NCBI GenBank assembly: GCA_003150405.1
Contig: QAMM01000015.1
Span: 19,408-83,407, forward strand
DNA length: 64,000 nt
Origin: Clostridiales bacterium
GTDB lineage: Bacteria; Bacillota; Clostridia; Oscillospirales; Ruminococcaceae
Direction: 5' to 3'
Below are positions 9,111 through 17,995 of the stretch, piece by piece (positions within the stretch are counted from its first letter, which is position 1; each line of letters begins with the position of its first letter). The position numbers and the translations under genes were made by a program. The notes beneath the pieces are model-generated. The model ran no database searches. It had not been told where the DNA came from and saw only the letters and a program-made list of their open reading frames with translations.

Positions 9111-9148
9111 GGGTGGTGCCGAAGTCTCGGTACCACCCTTGTTGTTTT
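9111..9148 (+). terminator. Terminator of the 520-nt transcript
   Basis: A 12-bp stem (GGGTGGTGCCGA at 9111-9122 with TCGGTACCACCC at 9127-9138, one G-U pair) and a T-rich tail. The left arm resembles a T-box sequence by chance; no stem I or specifier region fits. Confidence 0.8.
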
Positions 9149-9290
9149 AGGCTGGACTTTTGGATTCCGCATTCGGCCTGTACTGCCTGTAAACCTTAGT
9201 TTAGTCCTATTCGGCCGAAGTTTTGGCTTGCGCTTCGCTTCTATCCATGTTAGGATGTGCTTAGAAAATTTGCATGAAGGTGTGGTTGTG

Positions 9291-9758
9291 GTGCGAAGAA
9301 AAGAACGTGAGGTCCCCGAATTTTCCGAACAACTCAAAATCCTGTTGTCCTGCGACGTTTGCCGCGTCGGCTTTGGCGGCGAACATCCTTATATTGTACC
9401 TATGAACTTTGGGGCTGTCAATTCTGACGGTGCATTGACTCTTTATTTCCATGGCGCACTGGCTGGCCGGAAATACGAGCTGATCGCGCAAGCCCCATTT
9501 GTTTGCTTTGAGGCGGATACTGCCCACCGTTTTGTCGAACGGGAACCTCACAATTACACCATGGAGTATGAAGCGGTCATGGGGGAGGGGCGTATTTCTG
9601 TTGTCCGTGATCCGGAGGAAAAACGCATGGCACTTGCGGTTCTTGCCGAACACTATATTGGTTTCCCGGATCAGGATTACCCGGAGGCACTCGTCGAACG
9701 CACAGCCGTTTTTCGCCTGGAGGTGCACTGCATGTCCGGCAAACGCCTGAAAACCTGA
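9291..9758 (+). CDS. Pyridoxamine 5'-phosphate oxidase-like flavoprotein (Nim-like)
   Basis: The 155 residues form an FMN-binding split barrel of the Nim/PNPOx-like family, with RRKEREV at the start, YIVPMNFG, LYFHGALAGRK and CFEAD as family landmarks. Related proteins reduce nitroimidazoles or bind FMN or F420; most homologues in gut clostridia have unknown substrates. The start is a GTG at 9291 (or 9288) after AAGGTG; upstream in-frame codons lie too far from a ribosome site. The gene follows the terminator of the unassigned RNA and precedes a membrane protein gene by 21 bases. Confidence 0.82.
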   Translation: MRRKEREVPEFSEQLKILLSCDVCRVGFGGEHPYIVPMNFGAVNSDGALTLYFHGALAGRKYELIAQAPFVCFEADTAHRFVEREPHNYTMEYEAVMGEGRISVVRDPEEKRMALAVLAEHYIGFPDQDYPEALVERTAVFRLEVHCMSGKRLKT

Positions 9759-9779
9759 GTTCGGAAAGGCGGTACTGCT

Positions 9780-10706
9780 ATGAAAACCGTCCGGCGCAAA
9801 ACCTTTATAGAAATAATATTCCTTTTATCTCTGGCGCTTCTGTTTGCCTTGCCGGTTTCAGCGGATATGGGCCCAAAGCCTCAGCTCACCGTTCATGTGA
9901 TCAATCCGCCCGAAGAGCCCTATTATCTGGATCTGCTGATCCGGGAGTCCGGAGGATATTCCAATCTTTCAGAAGAGAAGCAGACGTCCTTAAACCCGGA
10001 AATGCTGGCCCTTCTTGACACTTACCAGGATAAAGGCTGGTATCCAGCCTATGTTGGCGGTACAAAGATTCCAATGTGGGGGGATTTGACTGGAACGCCG
10101 GAGGAGGGCGGCAGGATGCATGTGTTTGGGTATTATGGCCTTCCAACTTCCTGCCGTATTATCCTTGTTACCCAAAGCGGCAGGGTAGTGGTCAGTCAAG
10201 AGGTTGTTCGTCAGGCATTCCAGAGCAGCGTGTTCTTTGATTATCAAGCCGCTGCCAACAGCGGCGAAGCTATCCTGCCGTTCACCGAAGCAAGTGACGG
10301 CGTACCCGTTCGTGCGACGAATTTGCTTCTACTCTATCTGGTACAGTTTCTTTCCACCTGTGTTCCCACTCTGCTTCTGGAAGGCGCCGTCCTATTGTTG
10401 TTTCGTTTTCGCCTGCAGGAGAATTGGAAGGTGTTTTTGTGTACCAACCTTGCAACACAGGTTTTGCTTACATTGACGTTTGGCATCACTTTGATTCAGG
10501 GTGGATCCATCGTGGCTTATATGGTGCAGCTTCCGGTTGAACTTGTCATCCTTGTTGTGGAAGTATTGGTGTATGGAAAACGCTTGAAAGGGCATAGCGC
10601 TACCCGTGCATGGGTTTATGGCGTCGTTGCCAATCTGGCGAGCTGGGCGGCAGGCTTTTTCCTGCTGGAGTCTCAGTACCGTTTTTTGACAAATTATATT
10701 GCATAA
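9780..10706 (+). CDS. Membrane protein with extracytoplasmic N-terminal domain, unknown function
   Basis: 308 residues with a signal peptide (hydrophobic residues 10-27, ending PVSA). An extracytoplasmic domain of about 160 residues starts DMGPKP, a motif seen in a family of uncharacterised firmicute proteins. Three or four membrane helices make up the C-terminal third (about 185-300). GGAAAGG precedes the ATG. The gene lies 21 bases after the Nim-like gene and may be co-transcribed with it. No function can be assigned. Confidence 0.8.
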   Translation: MKTVRRKTFIEIIFLLSLALLFALPVSADMGPKPQLTVHVINPPEEPYYLDLLIRESGGYSNLSEEKQTSLNPEMLALLDTYQDKGWYPAYVGGTKIPMWGDLTGTPEEGGRMHVFGYYGLPTSCRIILVTQSGRVVVSQEVVRQAFQSSVFFDYQAAANSGEAILPFTEASDGVPVRATNLLLLYLVQFLSTCVPTLLLEGAVLLLFRFRLQENWKVFLCTNLATQVLLTLTFGITLIQGGSIVAYMVQLPVELVILVVEVLVYGKRLKGHSATRAWVYGVVANLASWAAGFFLLESQYRFLTNYIA

Positions 10707-10781
10707 AAGCTGCGCTGCAGCGAATATTCAGTTAAAACTGCCCAGCCACTGGTATACGGCCGCAGAATAGGAGGAAACCCA

Positions 10782-11159
10782 ATGGAATTTGAAGAGTTGG
10801 TCAAAATCGCTTATGAGACCCTGAATCCACGTGAATTATCGGATTTATCATCCGCCGGTTCGGTTGCCGCTGCATTGATTACCGATCGGGGAAATATCTA
10901 TAAAGGGGTGTGTATTGACGTTCCCTGCTCGATGGGGTTTTGCGCAGAACACGCGGCTATTGCGGCGATGATCACTGCCGGAGAAAGCCGGATTGAAAAA
11001 ATTGTAGCCGTCTGTGATGAAATTGGGATTGTCGCCCCCTGCGGACGGTGTCGGGAATTTATGTACCAGATCAATGAAGAAAACCTGAAAACCGAGGTGC
11101 TGCTCTCAGGCGGGAGCCTTTTGCTGGAGGAACTTCTCCCGCACATCTGGAACAAATGA
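10782..11159 (+). CDS. Cytidine/blasticidin deaminase-like zinc enzyme
   Basis: 125 residues of the cytidine deaminase fold. The zinc site is complete: CAEHAAI supplies the first ligand and the catalytic Glu, and PCGRC the two further Cys ligands. The length equals homotetrameric cytidine deaminases, but the first helix and the SSAG segment also suit the blasticidin-S deaminase-like clade, so the base substrate is uncertain. AGGAGG lies seven to eight bases before the ATG. It stands alone between an unknown membrane protein and a convergent kinase gene. Confidence 0.85.
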   Translation: MEFEELVKIAYETLNPRELSDLSSAGSVAAALITDRGNIYKGVCIDVPCSMGFCAEHAAIAAMITAGESRIEKIVAVCDEIGIVAPCGRCREFMYQINEENLKTEVLLSGGSLLLEELLPHIWNK

Positions 11160-11214
11160 TCCTACCGCTCCGGATGGAGCAAAAGAGGCTGATTATACCA
11201 CAAGGCGCAGACTG

Positions 11215-11245
11215 TGAAACAAACATTTCATAGCCTGCGCTTTAT
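11215..11245. terminator. Shared terminator between convergent genes
   Basis: GCGCAG with CTGTGAAA pairs to TTTCATAG with CTGCGC, with one mismatch, between the deaminase and kinase genes. A-rich and T-rich flanks allow use in both directions. Confidence 0.6.
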
Positions 11246-11260
11246 CTATAGCTCAATGAT

Positions 11261-12001
11261 TTAGCCGAACAGCTCGCATTCTGTGGATTGGATTAATTCC
11301 ACCGTAGCTTCATTGCTGTTTTCTTTTAGGCGGAGCAGAGCGGACACATAAACAGCTGGCGTCCAGTGGGCTGTATCAATGGCTGGATCACTTAAAATAA
11401 GTGTGCGATATTTCCAGGCCAGATCAGGCATTGCCTCATAGAGGAGCAGATAACTCCGGGCAAAATCAAATACAGGATTCCCTATGCGCGCGTTGATCCA
11501 GTCAATGATGTAATACCTCTTGTTCGCACGCATGATGTTAAAAAAATGAAAATCCAAATGCAGCAGGTTTGTTTGTTCTGGTATTGTGTCCAGAATGGCT
11601 TGTACGCGGGCTTTCCGCACCGGAGCGGCCTCCAGTACAGCGAGATCCTGCAAAGCCGATTCTCTCAGAGACCGTAAGTGCACGTTGGTGTGCGTATGGA
11701 TTTTTTTCTGAAGCTGAACCATGTCCTGTAAGCTGTTCGGCGCGCTCCCAGCCAACATTTGATCTCCCAGCGTGATGCCGTCAATATAATCCATTTTCAG
11801 AATGTTCGGCGCCTCGGTTTTGGCATAATGCACAACGGGTAAGCCGGTTTTAACAATTTCACGCTGGGTCATCAGCTCTCCCTGAATCCATTCTTTGGGA
11901 TAATCCTCCCGGTAGACCTTATAGGCGCAGCCTTTGTAAAGGTAGACAACCGCCTGCGCGCCCTGCCCGATTTTTTTCTGGCTTCCGTCGAAAAATGGCA
12001 T
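11261..12001 (-). CDS. Aminoglycoside phosphotransferase/choline kinase-like protein
   Basis: 246 residues with an APH-type kinase fold: a Gly-rich N-terminal strand (KIGQGAQAVVYLY), catalytic HLDFHFFN, and IIDWINA with the metal-binding Asp followed by PVFDFARSYLL. Proteins of this size in clostridia are mostly uncharacterised small-molecule kinases, and antibiotic resistance should not be assumed. The ATG follows GAGAGGG. It lies downstream of the citrate synthase gene on the same strand but separated by a terminator. Confidence 0.85.
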   Translation of the reverse strand: MPFFDGSQKKIGQGAQAVVYLYKGCAYKVYREDYPKEWIQGELMTQREIVKTGLPVVHYAKTEAPNILKMDYIDGITLGDQMLAGSAPNSLQDMVQLQKKIHTHTNVHLRSLRESALQDLAVLEAAPVRKARVQAILDTIPEQTNLLHLDFHFFNIMRANKRYYIIDWINARIGNPVFDFARSYLLLYEAMPDLAWKYRTLILSDPAIDTAHWTPAVYVSALLRLKENSNEATVELIQSTECELFG

Positions 12002-12173
12002 TTACAAGGCCCTCTCATACAGTTTTTGGCAGACAAATCCACGGGGCAATCCTGTTCCACAATAAAAGCGTACTGCTCAAATTTTGACGCCATAGGCTGG
12101 GAAATCCCGCTTCGGAACGGAAACAGCCTGTTCGAATTTTGGCGTCACCGAAACCGCTCGCGTGGAATAAAAA

Positions 12174-12200
12174 ACAAGGACAGCACTTGCTGCCCTTGTT
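12174..12200 (-). terminator. Terminator of the citrate synthase gene
   Basis: On the minus strand a hairpin of CAAGG and CAGCA with their complements is followed by TTTTTT, seven bases after the citrate synthase stop. Confidence 0.75.
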
Positions 12201-12206
12201 TGCACT

Positions 12207-13580
12207 TTACCGCAAGTCCAATGGAACGTAATCCCGCAGTGTGGTCACACTTTTATAGGACGGGCGGATGATCTTTCCGGCATTGATGAGTTCCTCAATG
12301 CGGTGGGCACTCCACCCGGTGATGCGCGCAATGGCAAAAATGGGGGTATAAAGCTCCAGCGGCAGGTTGAGCATGTGGTATACAAAGCCGCTGTAAAAGT
12401 CTATGTTTGCGCTGACGCCTTTGTAAATATGCCGTTCTTCAGCAATTACCTGCGGCGCAAGCCGTTCGACCATGGAATACAGCTGGAATTCCTCGGTCAA
12501 CCCCTTCTCTTCGGAAAGGCTCTTGACAAAGGCCTTGAAAATATTGGCACGCGGGTCGGAAAGGGAATAAACCGCATGTCCCATCCCGTAAATAAGCCCG
12601 GCTTTGTCGAACGCTTCCTTATGTAACAGTGCCTTGAGGTAGCAGGTAATTTCTTCCTCATCGCTCCAATCACGGATGTTCTGTTTCATGTCCTCAAACA
12701 TCCGCACCACCTTGATGTTTGCCCCGCCGTGCTTTGGTCCCTTAAGAGAACCAAGCGACGCCGCAATGGTGGAATAAGTGTCAGTACCAGAAGAGGAGAC
12801 CACGTGGGTCGTAAAGGTTGAGTTATTGCCGCCGCCGTGCTCGGCATGCAGCACCAGCGCTACATCGAGGATTTTTGCTTCCAATTCGGTAAAGCTGCTG
12901 TCCGGACGCAGGGTATAAAGAATATTCTCCGCAGTCGAAAGTTCCGGTTGCGGGCTGTGGATAAACAGACTGTTGCCATCATGGTAATGGCTGTACGCCT
13001 GGTACCCGTAAACCGAAAGCAGCGGGAACAGTGCAATGAGCTGCAAACATTGACGCAGTACATTTGGTATAGAAGTGTCGTCCGCCGCATCGTCATAGGA
13101 ATACAGGGTCAGCACACTGCGGGCAAGGGTGTTCATCATGTCCGCGCTCGGCGCCTTCATAATAATATCGCGCACAAAGCTCGTTGGCAGAGTACGGTAG
13201 TTTGCAAGCAATTCTTGAAAATGTTTGAGCTGTTCATGGTTCGGCAGGTCGCCGAACAGCAGGAGATAGGTGGCCTCTTCAAAGCCAAACCGTTTTTCGC
13301 GGATAAACCCCCTTACAATCTCTTCAATGTCTACGCCGCGGTAATACAGTTTTCCTTCGCAGGGAACCTTTTTGCCGTCTACAACTTTGTGGGAAATAAT
13401 ATCGGAAATTTCAGTCAGACCGGTCAGTACGCCGTTGCCGTTTAAATCACGCAGGCCACGGTTGACCTCATGTTTGACAAAAAGCTGGGGATCAATGGTG
13501 CTGTTCCGGACGCATAATTGAGACAATTCGAGAATATCGGAGGTGATTTCCGTATACGGATTCGAAACGATATTAGCCAT
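12207..13580 (-). CDS. Citrate synthase
   Basis: Joins oxaloacetate and acetyl-CoA to citrate, feeding 2-oxoglutarate and glutamate synthesis in an anaerobe. The 457 residues contain the active-site regions in order: HGGGNNSTF (first catalytic His), GPKHGGAN, GMGHAVYSLSDPRA (second His and a substrate Arg) and NIDFYSG (catalytic Asp). The N-terminal extension of about 80 residues, with QLFVKHEVNRGLRD, is typical of clostridial synthases of this size. The gene stands alone between a terminator and a 519-base intergenic region. gltA or citZ would be common names. Confidence 0.94.
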   Translation of the reverse strand: MANIVSNPYTEITSDILELSQLCVRNSTIDPQLFVKHEVNRGLRDLNGNGVLTGLTEISDIISHKVVDGKKVPCEGKLYYRGVDIEEIVRGFIREKRFGFEEATYLLLFGDLPNHEQLKHFQELLANYRTLPTSFVRDIIMKAPSADMMNTLARSVLTLYSYDDAADDTSIPNVLRQCLQLIALFPLLSVYGYQAYSHYHDGNSLFIHSPQPELSTAENILYTLRPDSSFTELEAKILDVALVLHAEHGGGNNSTFTTHVVSSSGTDTYSTIAASLGSLKGPKHGGANIKVVRMFEDMKQNIRDWSDEEEITCYLKALLHKEAFDKAGLIYGMGHAVYSLSDPRANIFKAFVKSLSEEKGLTEEFQLYSMVERLAPQVIAEERHIYKGVSANIDFYSGFVYHMLNLPLELYTPIFAIARITGWSAHRIEELINAGKIIRPSYKSVTTLRDYVPLDLR

Positions 13581-14099
13581 TGCATCAGCCGCCTTTCTCT
13601 AAAATATAATATTTTAATTATAAACTAATTTTATTAACGGTCTGTGAAGATGGTGCAAGAAAATTAAAAATAGAGGAAGCAAATCACGCGCTTTCCGGGC
13701 AAATATCATTATTTTTTGTCGAAAGAGGGGAGATATCCGCCTTTTTCTTACTGAATAACAGCTGTTTGCAGCCTTACGGTCGGTTTCGGCACTTATGAAA
13801 TTTTTCCATCGCCTCCGGGCGGCTTATGACTGACAGGATGCTCCTTTAATTGCCCAGTGTCGAACCACTCTCCGGCCTTTCAAAAACCGGGCTGTCTCTT
13901 AGGGGAGCGCCATCGCTCCAAAGCTCTGTACGCACGGGGAACGAGCTGCCGCTTTTGAAAACAGAGCTGCTTCCAGAAACGGCCCGGCAGCTGAGTGACA
14001 TCTCCCCCAAGTAATTGTAAGTCCGTGGACAAAACCTGAAATACTGGGCACATATTCCCTTAAGGGCGGCTTTATTGGTTCGCTTCCGCGCTGTCAGCC
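13581..14099. other. Intergenic region, no gene seen
   Basis: 519 bases without a convincing ORF. The right flank of citrate synthase (13590-13660) is AT-rich and should hold its promoter. The GC-rich part 13760-14000 has short hairpins, for example GGAGCG/CGCTCC near 13903-13918 and a Cys/Gly-type rich dyad GCCGCCC region near 13815-13830. No known riboswitch core could be matched. Confidence 0.5.
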
Positions 14100-15047
14100 T
14101 TATGGTAAACGGCAGTTTTCCTTTGTAAGGGATAAACCAAACATTTCAGGGTTCTCCAACAGCGCGGCAACCTGCGCCGCTTCCGCCAACCAGGGGGAAA
14201 AAGCGGTGGCGCTTCCTGCAGCGACGCCAAGACTAAGTGCTTTTGAAGCATCCTTCGTGCGGACATAGCCCGCGAGAAACCCGGCAATCATGGAATCCCC
14301 AGCGCCAACCGAATTGATTAATTTCCCCTTAGGAGCGTCTGCTATTTGTACGTCGCCTTTCTCTGGGATAAGCACAGCTCCGTCTTTCGCCAGCGAAACC
14401 AGCACGTTGCGTGCACCCCGGGCTTGTAATTCCTTTGCCATCCTGATAATTTCCGCCGTATTTTGCGGTTCAGTGCCAAACAGCCCGCCCAATTCATGGT
14501 GATTGGGCTTAACTAAAAACGGACGGTGCTTTAAAGTATTTAAAAGCCATATTCCTTCGGTATCCACTACAAACTGAATTCCGCGTCCTTCCAGCCGGGC
14601 CAGAATATCCTCATAGCAATTTTCCGGAAGAGAAGGGGGGAGGCTTCCGGCAAGCACCAGAATATCATCCTGCTTCAGTGTGTCCAACTTGCGGCAAAGC
14701 AGCTCCAACTCGCCCGGCGAAATCTGAGGACCCAGGCCGTTGATATCGCATTCCTGCGCTGTCTTTAACTTAACATTAATGCGGGTCATGCCGGTTTGTG
14801 CCTGAATGAATTCGCAGCGGCACCCAAGCCCGGTGAGAATGCGTTCCAGCTCCTGCCCGGTAAATCCGGCGGCAAAACCCAGAGCGGTACTTTTCAGGCC
14901 GAGCCGCGCCAGCATCAGCGAGACATTTAGTCCCTTTCCGCCGGGATATATGGTTTCCCCGGCGCTGCGGTAAACACGTCCCGGTACAAAGTCCGGAACC
15001 TGCATCGTGTAATCAAGCGATGGATTTAAGGTAACGGTTACAATCAT
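14100..15047 (-). CDS. fruK: 1-phosphofructokinase (PfkB family)
   Basis: Phosphorylates fructose 1-phosphate to the 1,6-bisphosphate with ATP. The 315 residues start MIVTVTLNPSLDYT, the usual FruK opening, carry PGGKGLNVS for sugar binding and end with the PfkB signature GAGDSMIAGF that holds the catalytic Asp. GGAG precedes the ATG by eight bases. Neither the fructose PTS gene nor a DeoR-type repressor is adjacent, so tagatose-6-phosphate kinase (LacC type) is the main alternative. Confidence 0.85.
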   Translation of the reverse strand: MIVTVTLNPSLDYTMQVPDFVPGRVYRSAGETIYPGGKGLNVSLMLARLGLKSTALGFAAGFTGQELERILTGLGCRCEFIQAQTGMTRINVKLKTAQECDINGLGPQISPGELELLCRKLDTLKQDDILVLAGSLPPSLPENCYEDILARLEGRGIQFVVDTEGIWLLNTLKHRPFLVKPNHHELGGLFGTEPQNTAEIIRMAKELQARGARNVLVSLAKDGAVLIPEKGDVQIADAPKGKLINSVGAGDSMIAGFLAGYVRTKDASKALSLGVAAGSATAFSPWLAEAAQVAALLENPEMFGLSLTKENCRLP

Positions 15048-15227
15048 AATAAACTCCGGTTTTTCTGTTTTACCATTATTATGCCTCTTATGCCGGGTTT
15101 TTCTCTCGTTTTATGAGCGGAATCAATATTTTCGTAAAACTCGGAATACTACTAGCATAGCACAGCCGTTGGCAAAAGAAAAGAGTCCGGTTTTTGCGTC
15201 GCATCGTATAGAACGTCTGGGATATAT

Positions 15228-15256
15228 TTGCGCAGCGGAATGGGATCCTGTATAAT
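15228..15256 (+). promoter_or_regulatory. Promoter of the DUF885 lipoprotein gene
   Basis: TTGCGC at 15228-15233, 17-base spacer and a perfect TATAAT at 15251-15256, 28 bases before the start codon. Confidence 0.65.
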
Positions 15257-15284
15257 GGAAAAAATAGAATTTGTGAGGTGTGCT

Positions 15285-17060
15285 ATGAATCTGTTCAAAA
15301 AAGCAGGAACCATTTTGGTTACTGCAGTCATGGTGCTTCAGCTTAGCGGTTGTACCCCGGGTTCGCCGGAGGATTTTGACCAGTTTCTGGAAGAACTGCC
15401 GGCAAAGCTCATAAGTGCGGATAATTTTAATATGAATTACCTTTTTAACGACCCGGAAAAATACGGGTTTGAAAAAGAGATACTGGAGCTTCCGTATTCG
15501 GATGAACAGGACTATAAGCAGTCCAAGGAAGAGATCAACCATCTGCTCAGCCAACTCAGCCGTTTTGATTACAATCGCCTGAACGAAGAGCAGAAACTCA
15601 ATTATGATATTCTCAAGGACTATTTGCAGCGCAGCCTGCTCACGCTCGATTATTTTGAACTTGACAACAGTTATCTGGGAAGTTTTATCGGGTACCAGGC
15701 ACAGCTTCCCATGCTGCTCAATGAATTTACCATCAACGACAAGACCGACCTGGAATCTTACTTCCATATCCTTGAAACCACCGAGGAGACCTTTTTGAAG
15801 TATGCCGATATGGAGCGCCAGCGGCAGGAAAAACAGGTCGGCATGGGCCAGACCATTATGGCAAAGGTCATTGAACAGTGCGAGAATTTTTCAAGCGGCG
15901 ACAACCGTTTTCTCATCGATGGGATGAACCAGAAAATTGCAGCCGCAGACTTTTTGACCGAGCAGGAAAAGAAAGAGGCAATGGAGCAGAATGCCAATCT
16001 GGTCAACAACCGGTTTGTGCCTGCATATCAGGTTCTGGGTGAGGCGTTGTCCAAAATTGAGGTAAAATCCAGCGACCTGGGCCTCGCCGCCAAGCCGGAA
16101 GGAAAAGAGTATTACCAGGCTGTGCTCCGGCAATCGACCGGAATTGACACCAGCATTGAGGAACTGAAAACCTATCTAGAAGGCATTTACAATGAGAATC
16201 TGATGAAAATGATGCATCTTTACGAGGAATATACAGAGGAATTGACCGATGTTATGGTGGGCACGGGAACGGTACAGTACAGCAATTTTACCTCGGTTGA
16301 AGAAAATCTTGACTACCTGCAAACCCAGATTTTTACGGATTATCCGGCTGTGGATTACCTGTTGTATAAGGTCATTCAGGTGCCGGACTCCATGAAGGAT
16401 AATTTCTCGCCCGCGGCCTACCTGGTTTCCAAAATTGACAAGGATCCAAGCGAACCGGAGGCCATTTACGTCAATGGCGACTACGACCAAAGCCTTTTTT
16501 CAACGGTGGCGCATGAAGGATATCCGGGCCACATGTATCAAAATGTGTATTTTAAGTCGCTGGAACTGCCCCTCTTCCGTTATATGATTGATTATAACGG
16601 CTACAGTGAGGGTTGGGCGACTTATGTAGAGGGAAACGTCTGGAAGTATGCCCCGGCGGAGAATAAGGCGGCGCTGGCGTTTATGAATTATAATACCGTC
16701 GCTACCCAGGCGGTTATTGGGCTTGCAGATATCGGTATCCACTACGAGGGTTGGAGCAGAGAAGAGTTTTATGCGGAAATGAAGCGTTATGGTATGGATG
16801 TTTCCACCGATATTTTGGATGAACAGTTTGATCTAATTCTGGAAACCCCGACCAATTACCTGCAATACTACCTCAATGGGATGTATTATCAGGATTTGTA
16901 CGACAACGCTAGGGAAACGCTTGGCGCCGCGTTTGACCCAGTGGAATTCAACCGTGTACTGCTGGAGACCGGCCCGTCCAGCTTCAGCATCCTTCAAAAA
17001 CAGGTGGAGCGTTACCTGGAGCAAGCGCAGAGTGATGCCGCAAGCCAGCAGGCAGCCTAA
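15285..17060 (+). CDS. DUF885 family lipoprotein, probable zinc carboxypeptidase
   Basis: 591 residues. The start at 15285 follows GAGGTG and gives a lipoprotein signal peptide with lipobox LSGC near residue 22, so the mature protein should be anchored outside the membrane. The DUF885 core has HEGYPGH near residue 410 (HExxH-like metal motif) and GYSEGWATYVEG about 35 residues later, which should supply the third ligand. Family members are thought to be metallocarboxypeptidases; the substrate is unknown. A 30-base gap to the MgtC gene suggests co-transcription. Confidence 0.87.
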   Translation: MNLFKKAGTILVTAVMVLQLSGCTPGSPEDFDQFLEELPAKLISADNFNMNYLFNDPEKYGFEKEILELPYSDEQDYKQSKEEINHLLSQLSRFDYNRLNEEQKLNYDILKDYLQRSLLTLDYFELDNSYLGSFIGYQAQLPMLLNEFTINDKTDLESYFHILETTEETFLKYADMERQRQEKQVGMGQTIMAKVIEQCENFSSGDNRFLIDGMNQKIAAADFLTEQEKKEAMEQNANLVNNRFVPAYQVLGEALSKIEVKSSDLGLAAKPEGKEYYQAVLRQSTGIDTSIEELKTYLEGIYNENLMKMMHLYEEYTEELTDVMVGTGTVQYSNFTSVEENLDYLQTQIFTDYPAVDYLLYKVIQVPDSMKDNFSPAAYLVSKIDKDPSEPEAIYVNGDYDQSLFSTVAHEGYPGHMYQNVYFKSLELPLFRYMIDYNGYSEGWATYVEGNVWKYAPAENKAALAFMNYNTVATQAVIGLADIGIHYEGWSREEFYAEMKRYGMDVSTDILDEQFDLILETPTNYLQYYLNGMYYQDLYDNARETLGAAFDPVEFNRVLLETGPSSFSILQKQVERYLEQAQSDAASQQAA

Positions 17061-17090
17061 GGCACAGCAAAGGAAAGGCAGGAAAACGGT

Positions 17091-17768
17091 ATGGAAATGG
17101 AATGGCAGACGCAGGCGGTGCTGTTTTTACGGTTGCTGCTTGCCTGTATCTGCGGCGTTACCATTGGCTATGAGCGCCAAAATCGTTTAAAGGTAGCTGG
17201 GGTGCGCACCCATTTAATTGTCGCCCTTGGCGCCGCGTTGATGACCGAGGTCTCCAAATACGGATTTTGGGACGTCTTGGGGGGCGAAGGTATTGGTCTG
17301 GACCCTTCCCGTGTTGCAGCGCAGATTGTATCCGGCGTTGGATTTTTAGGGGTCGGTATTATCTTCGTCCGAAAAAAGGAGGTCAACGGCTTGACGACGG
17401 CCGCGGGAATCTGGACGACGGCAGGTGTTGGCATGGCGCTTGGTGCTGGGATGTATCTCATCGGGATTGCATCGGCGGTTTTAATTCTTGTGGTACAAAT
17501 CGTGCTGCACCGCAACCATAAATGGCTCCCGTTTTACATGGGGGAGCGAATTGTGTTTGAACTGGAGGACGGCGACGCCACCCTGCGGTACGTGCGGGAT
17601 AAGCTCGCCGAAAACCACATCCGAATTCTGGGAACCAAAGTCAAACGGGATGCCGAAACTGGCTATTACCGCATTGAGTTTGAGCTCCGGGTATCCGGCG
17701 TCGAAAAAATGAACGAGTTATTGGATTTATTCAGCGGCAATAAACACATTGTTTCCGTTGAAGTTTAA
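17091..17768 (+). CDS. MgtC/SapB family membrane protein
   Basis: 225 residues. The first 145 contain four membrane helices with GVTIGYERQ and RTHLIVALGAALM, the MgtC family landmarks, and GVGFLGVGIIF. The last 75 residues form a soluble ACT-like domain. MgtC proteins modulate ATP synthase or Mg homeostasis in pathogens; the role in commensal clostridia is not known. The gene is second after the DUF885 lipoprotein gene and ends at a strong hairpin. Confidence 0.9.
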   Translation: MEMEWQTQAVLFLRLLLACICGVTIGYERQNRLKVAGVRTHLIVALGAALMTEVSKYGFWDVLGGEGIGLDPSRVAAQIVSGVGFLGVGIIFVRKKEVNGLTTAAGIWTTAGVGMALGAGMYLIGIASAVLILVVQIVLHRNHKWLPFYMGERIVFELEDGDATLRYVRDKLAENHIRILGTKVKRDAETGYYRIEFELRVSGVEKMNELLDLFSGNKHIVSVEV

Positions 17769-17805
17769 ACAGCCGGCATCCGCAAAAACTGCGGATGCCG
17801 GCTGT
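17769..17805 (+). terminator. Hairpin after the MgtC gene
   Basis: A 15-bp perfect stem starting at the MgtC stop codon with a 7-base loop. The T run after it is short and delayed. Confidence 0.7.
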
Positions 17806-17870
17806 CTGTCAGATTTTTGGGGCCGGGGAGCACCAGATTCCCTTAAAAAATTGGAATTGCTTCCGGCAAT

Positions 17871-17912
17871 AAAAATGCAGACTGTAGAAGATTTTACAGC
17901 CTGCATTTTTTG
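17871..17912. terminator. Bidirectional terminator
   Basis: AAAAATGCAG and CTGCATTTTT flank an inner CTGTA/TACAG stem. It lies between the MgtC gene and the convergent dipeptidase gene and has A and T tracts for both strands. Confidence 0.75.
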
Positions 17913-17995
17913 TCCATTCCTTTTCAGAACGTATCCAGATGAATGAGGCCCCGACAAAGGGGTTGGTAGGTTCACCCCCAGCCTTTGACGGTCGG

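Larger units (their letters stand above)
8622..9148 (+). ncRNA. Candidate large structured RNA of unknown family
   Basis: The stretch between a consensus promoter and a strong terminator is about 520 nt and lacks a long ORF. It contains hairpins such as TGTAC/GTACA near 8931-8945 and GTCC/GGAC near 9055-9064. Both follow a repeated GTGAGTCCG block, suggesting internal duplication. A 21-codon ORF lies near the 5' end. It does not match tmRNA, RNase P, SRP or 6S RNA features that can be recognised by eye. It could also be a very long attenuator for the Nim-like gene that follows. Confidence 0.5.

Noticed and set aside
9050..9148. T-box or hammerhead element in the unassigned RNA
   Set aside because: GGGTGGTGCCGA only mimics a T-box and lacks stem I and a specifier; the CTGATGA and GAAA core of a hammerhead is absent.
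11261..12001. Aminoglycoside resistance gene
   Set aside because: The kinase motifs are general to the APH/choline kinase fold and closest matches are expected to be uncharacterised; no resistance context is present.
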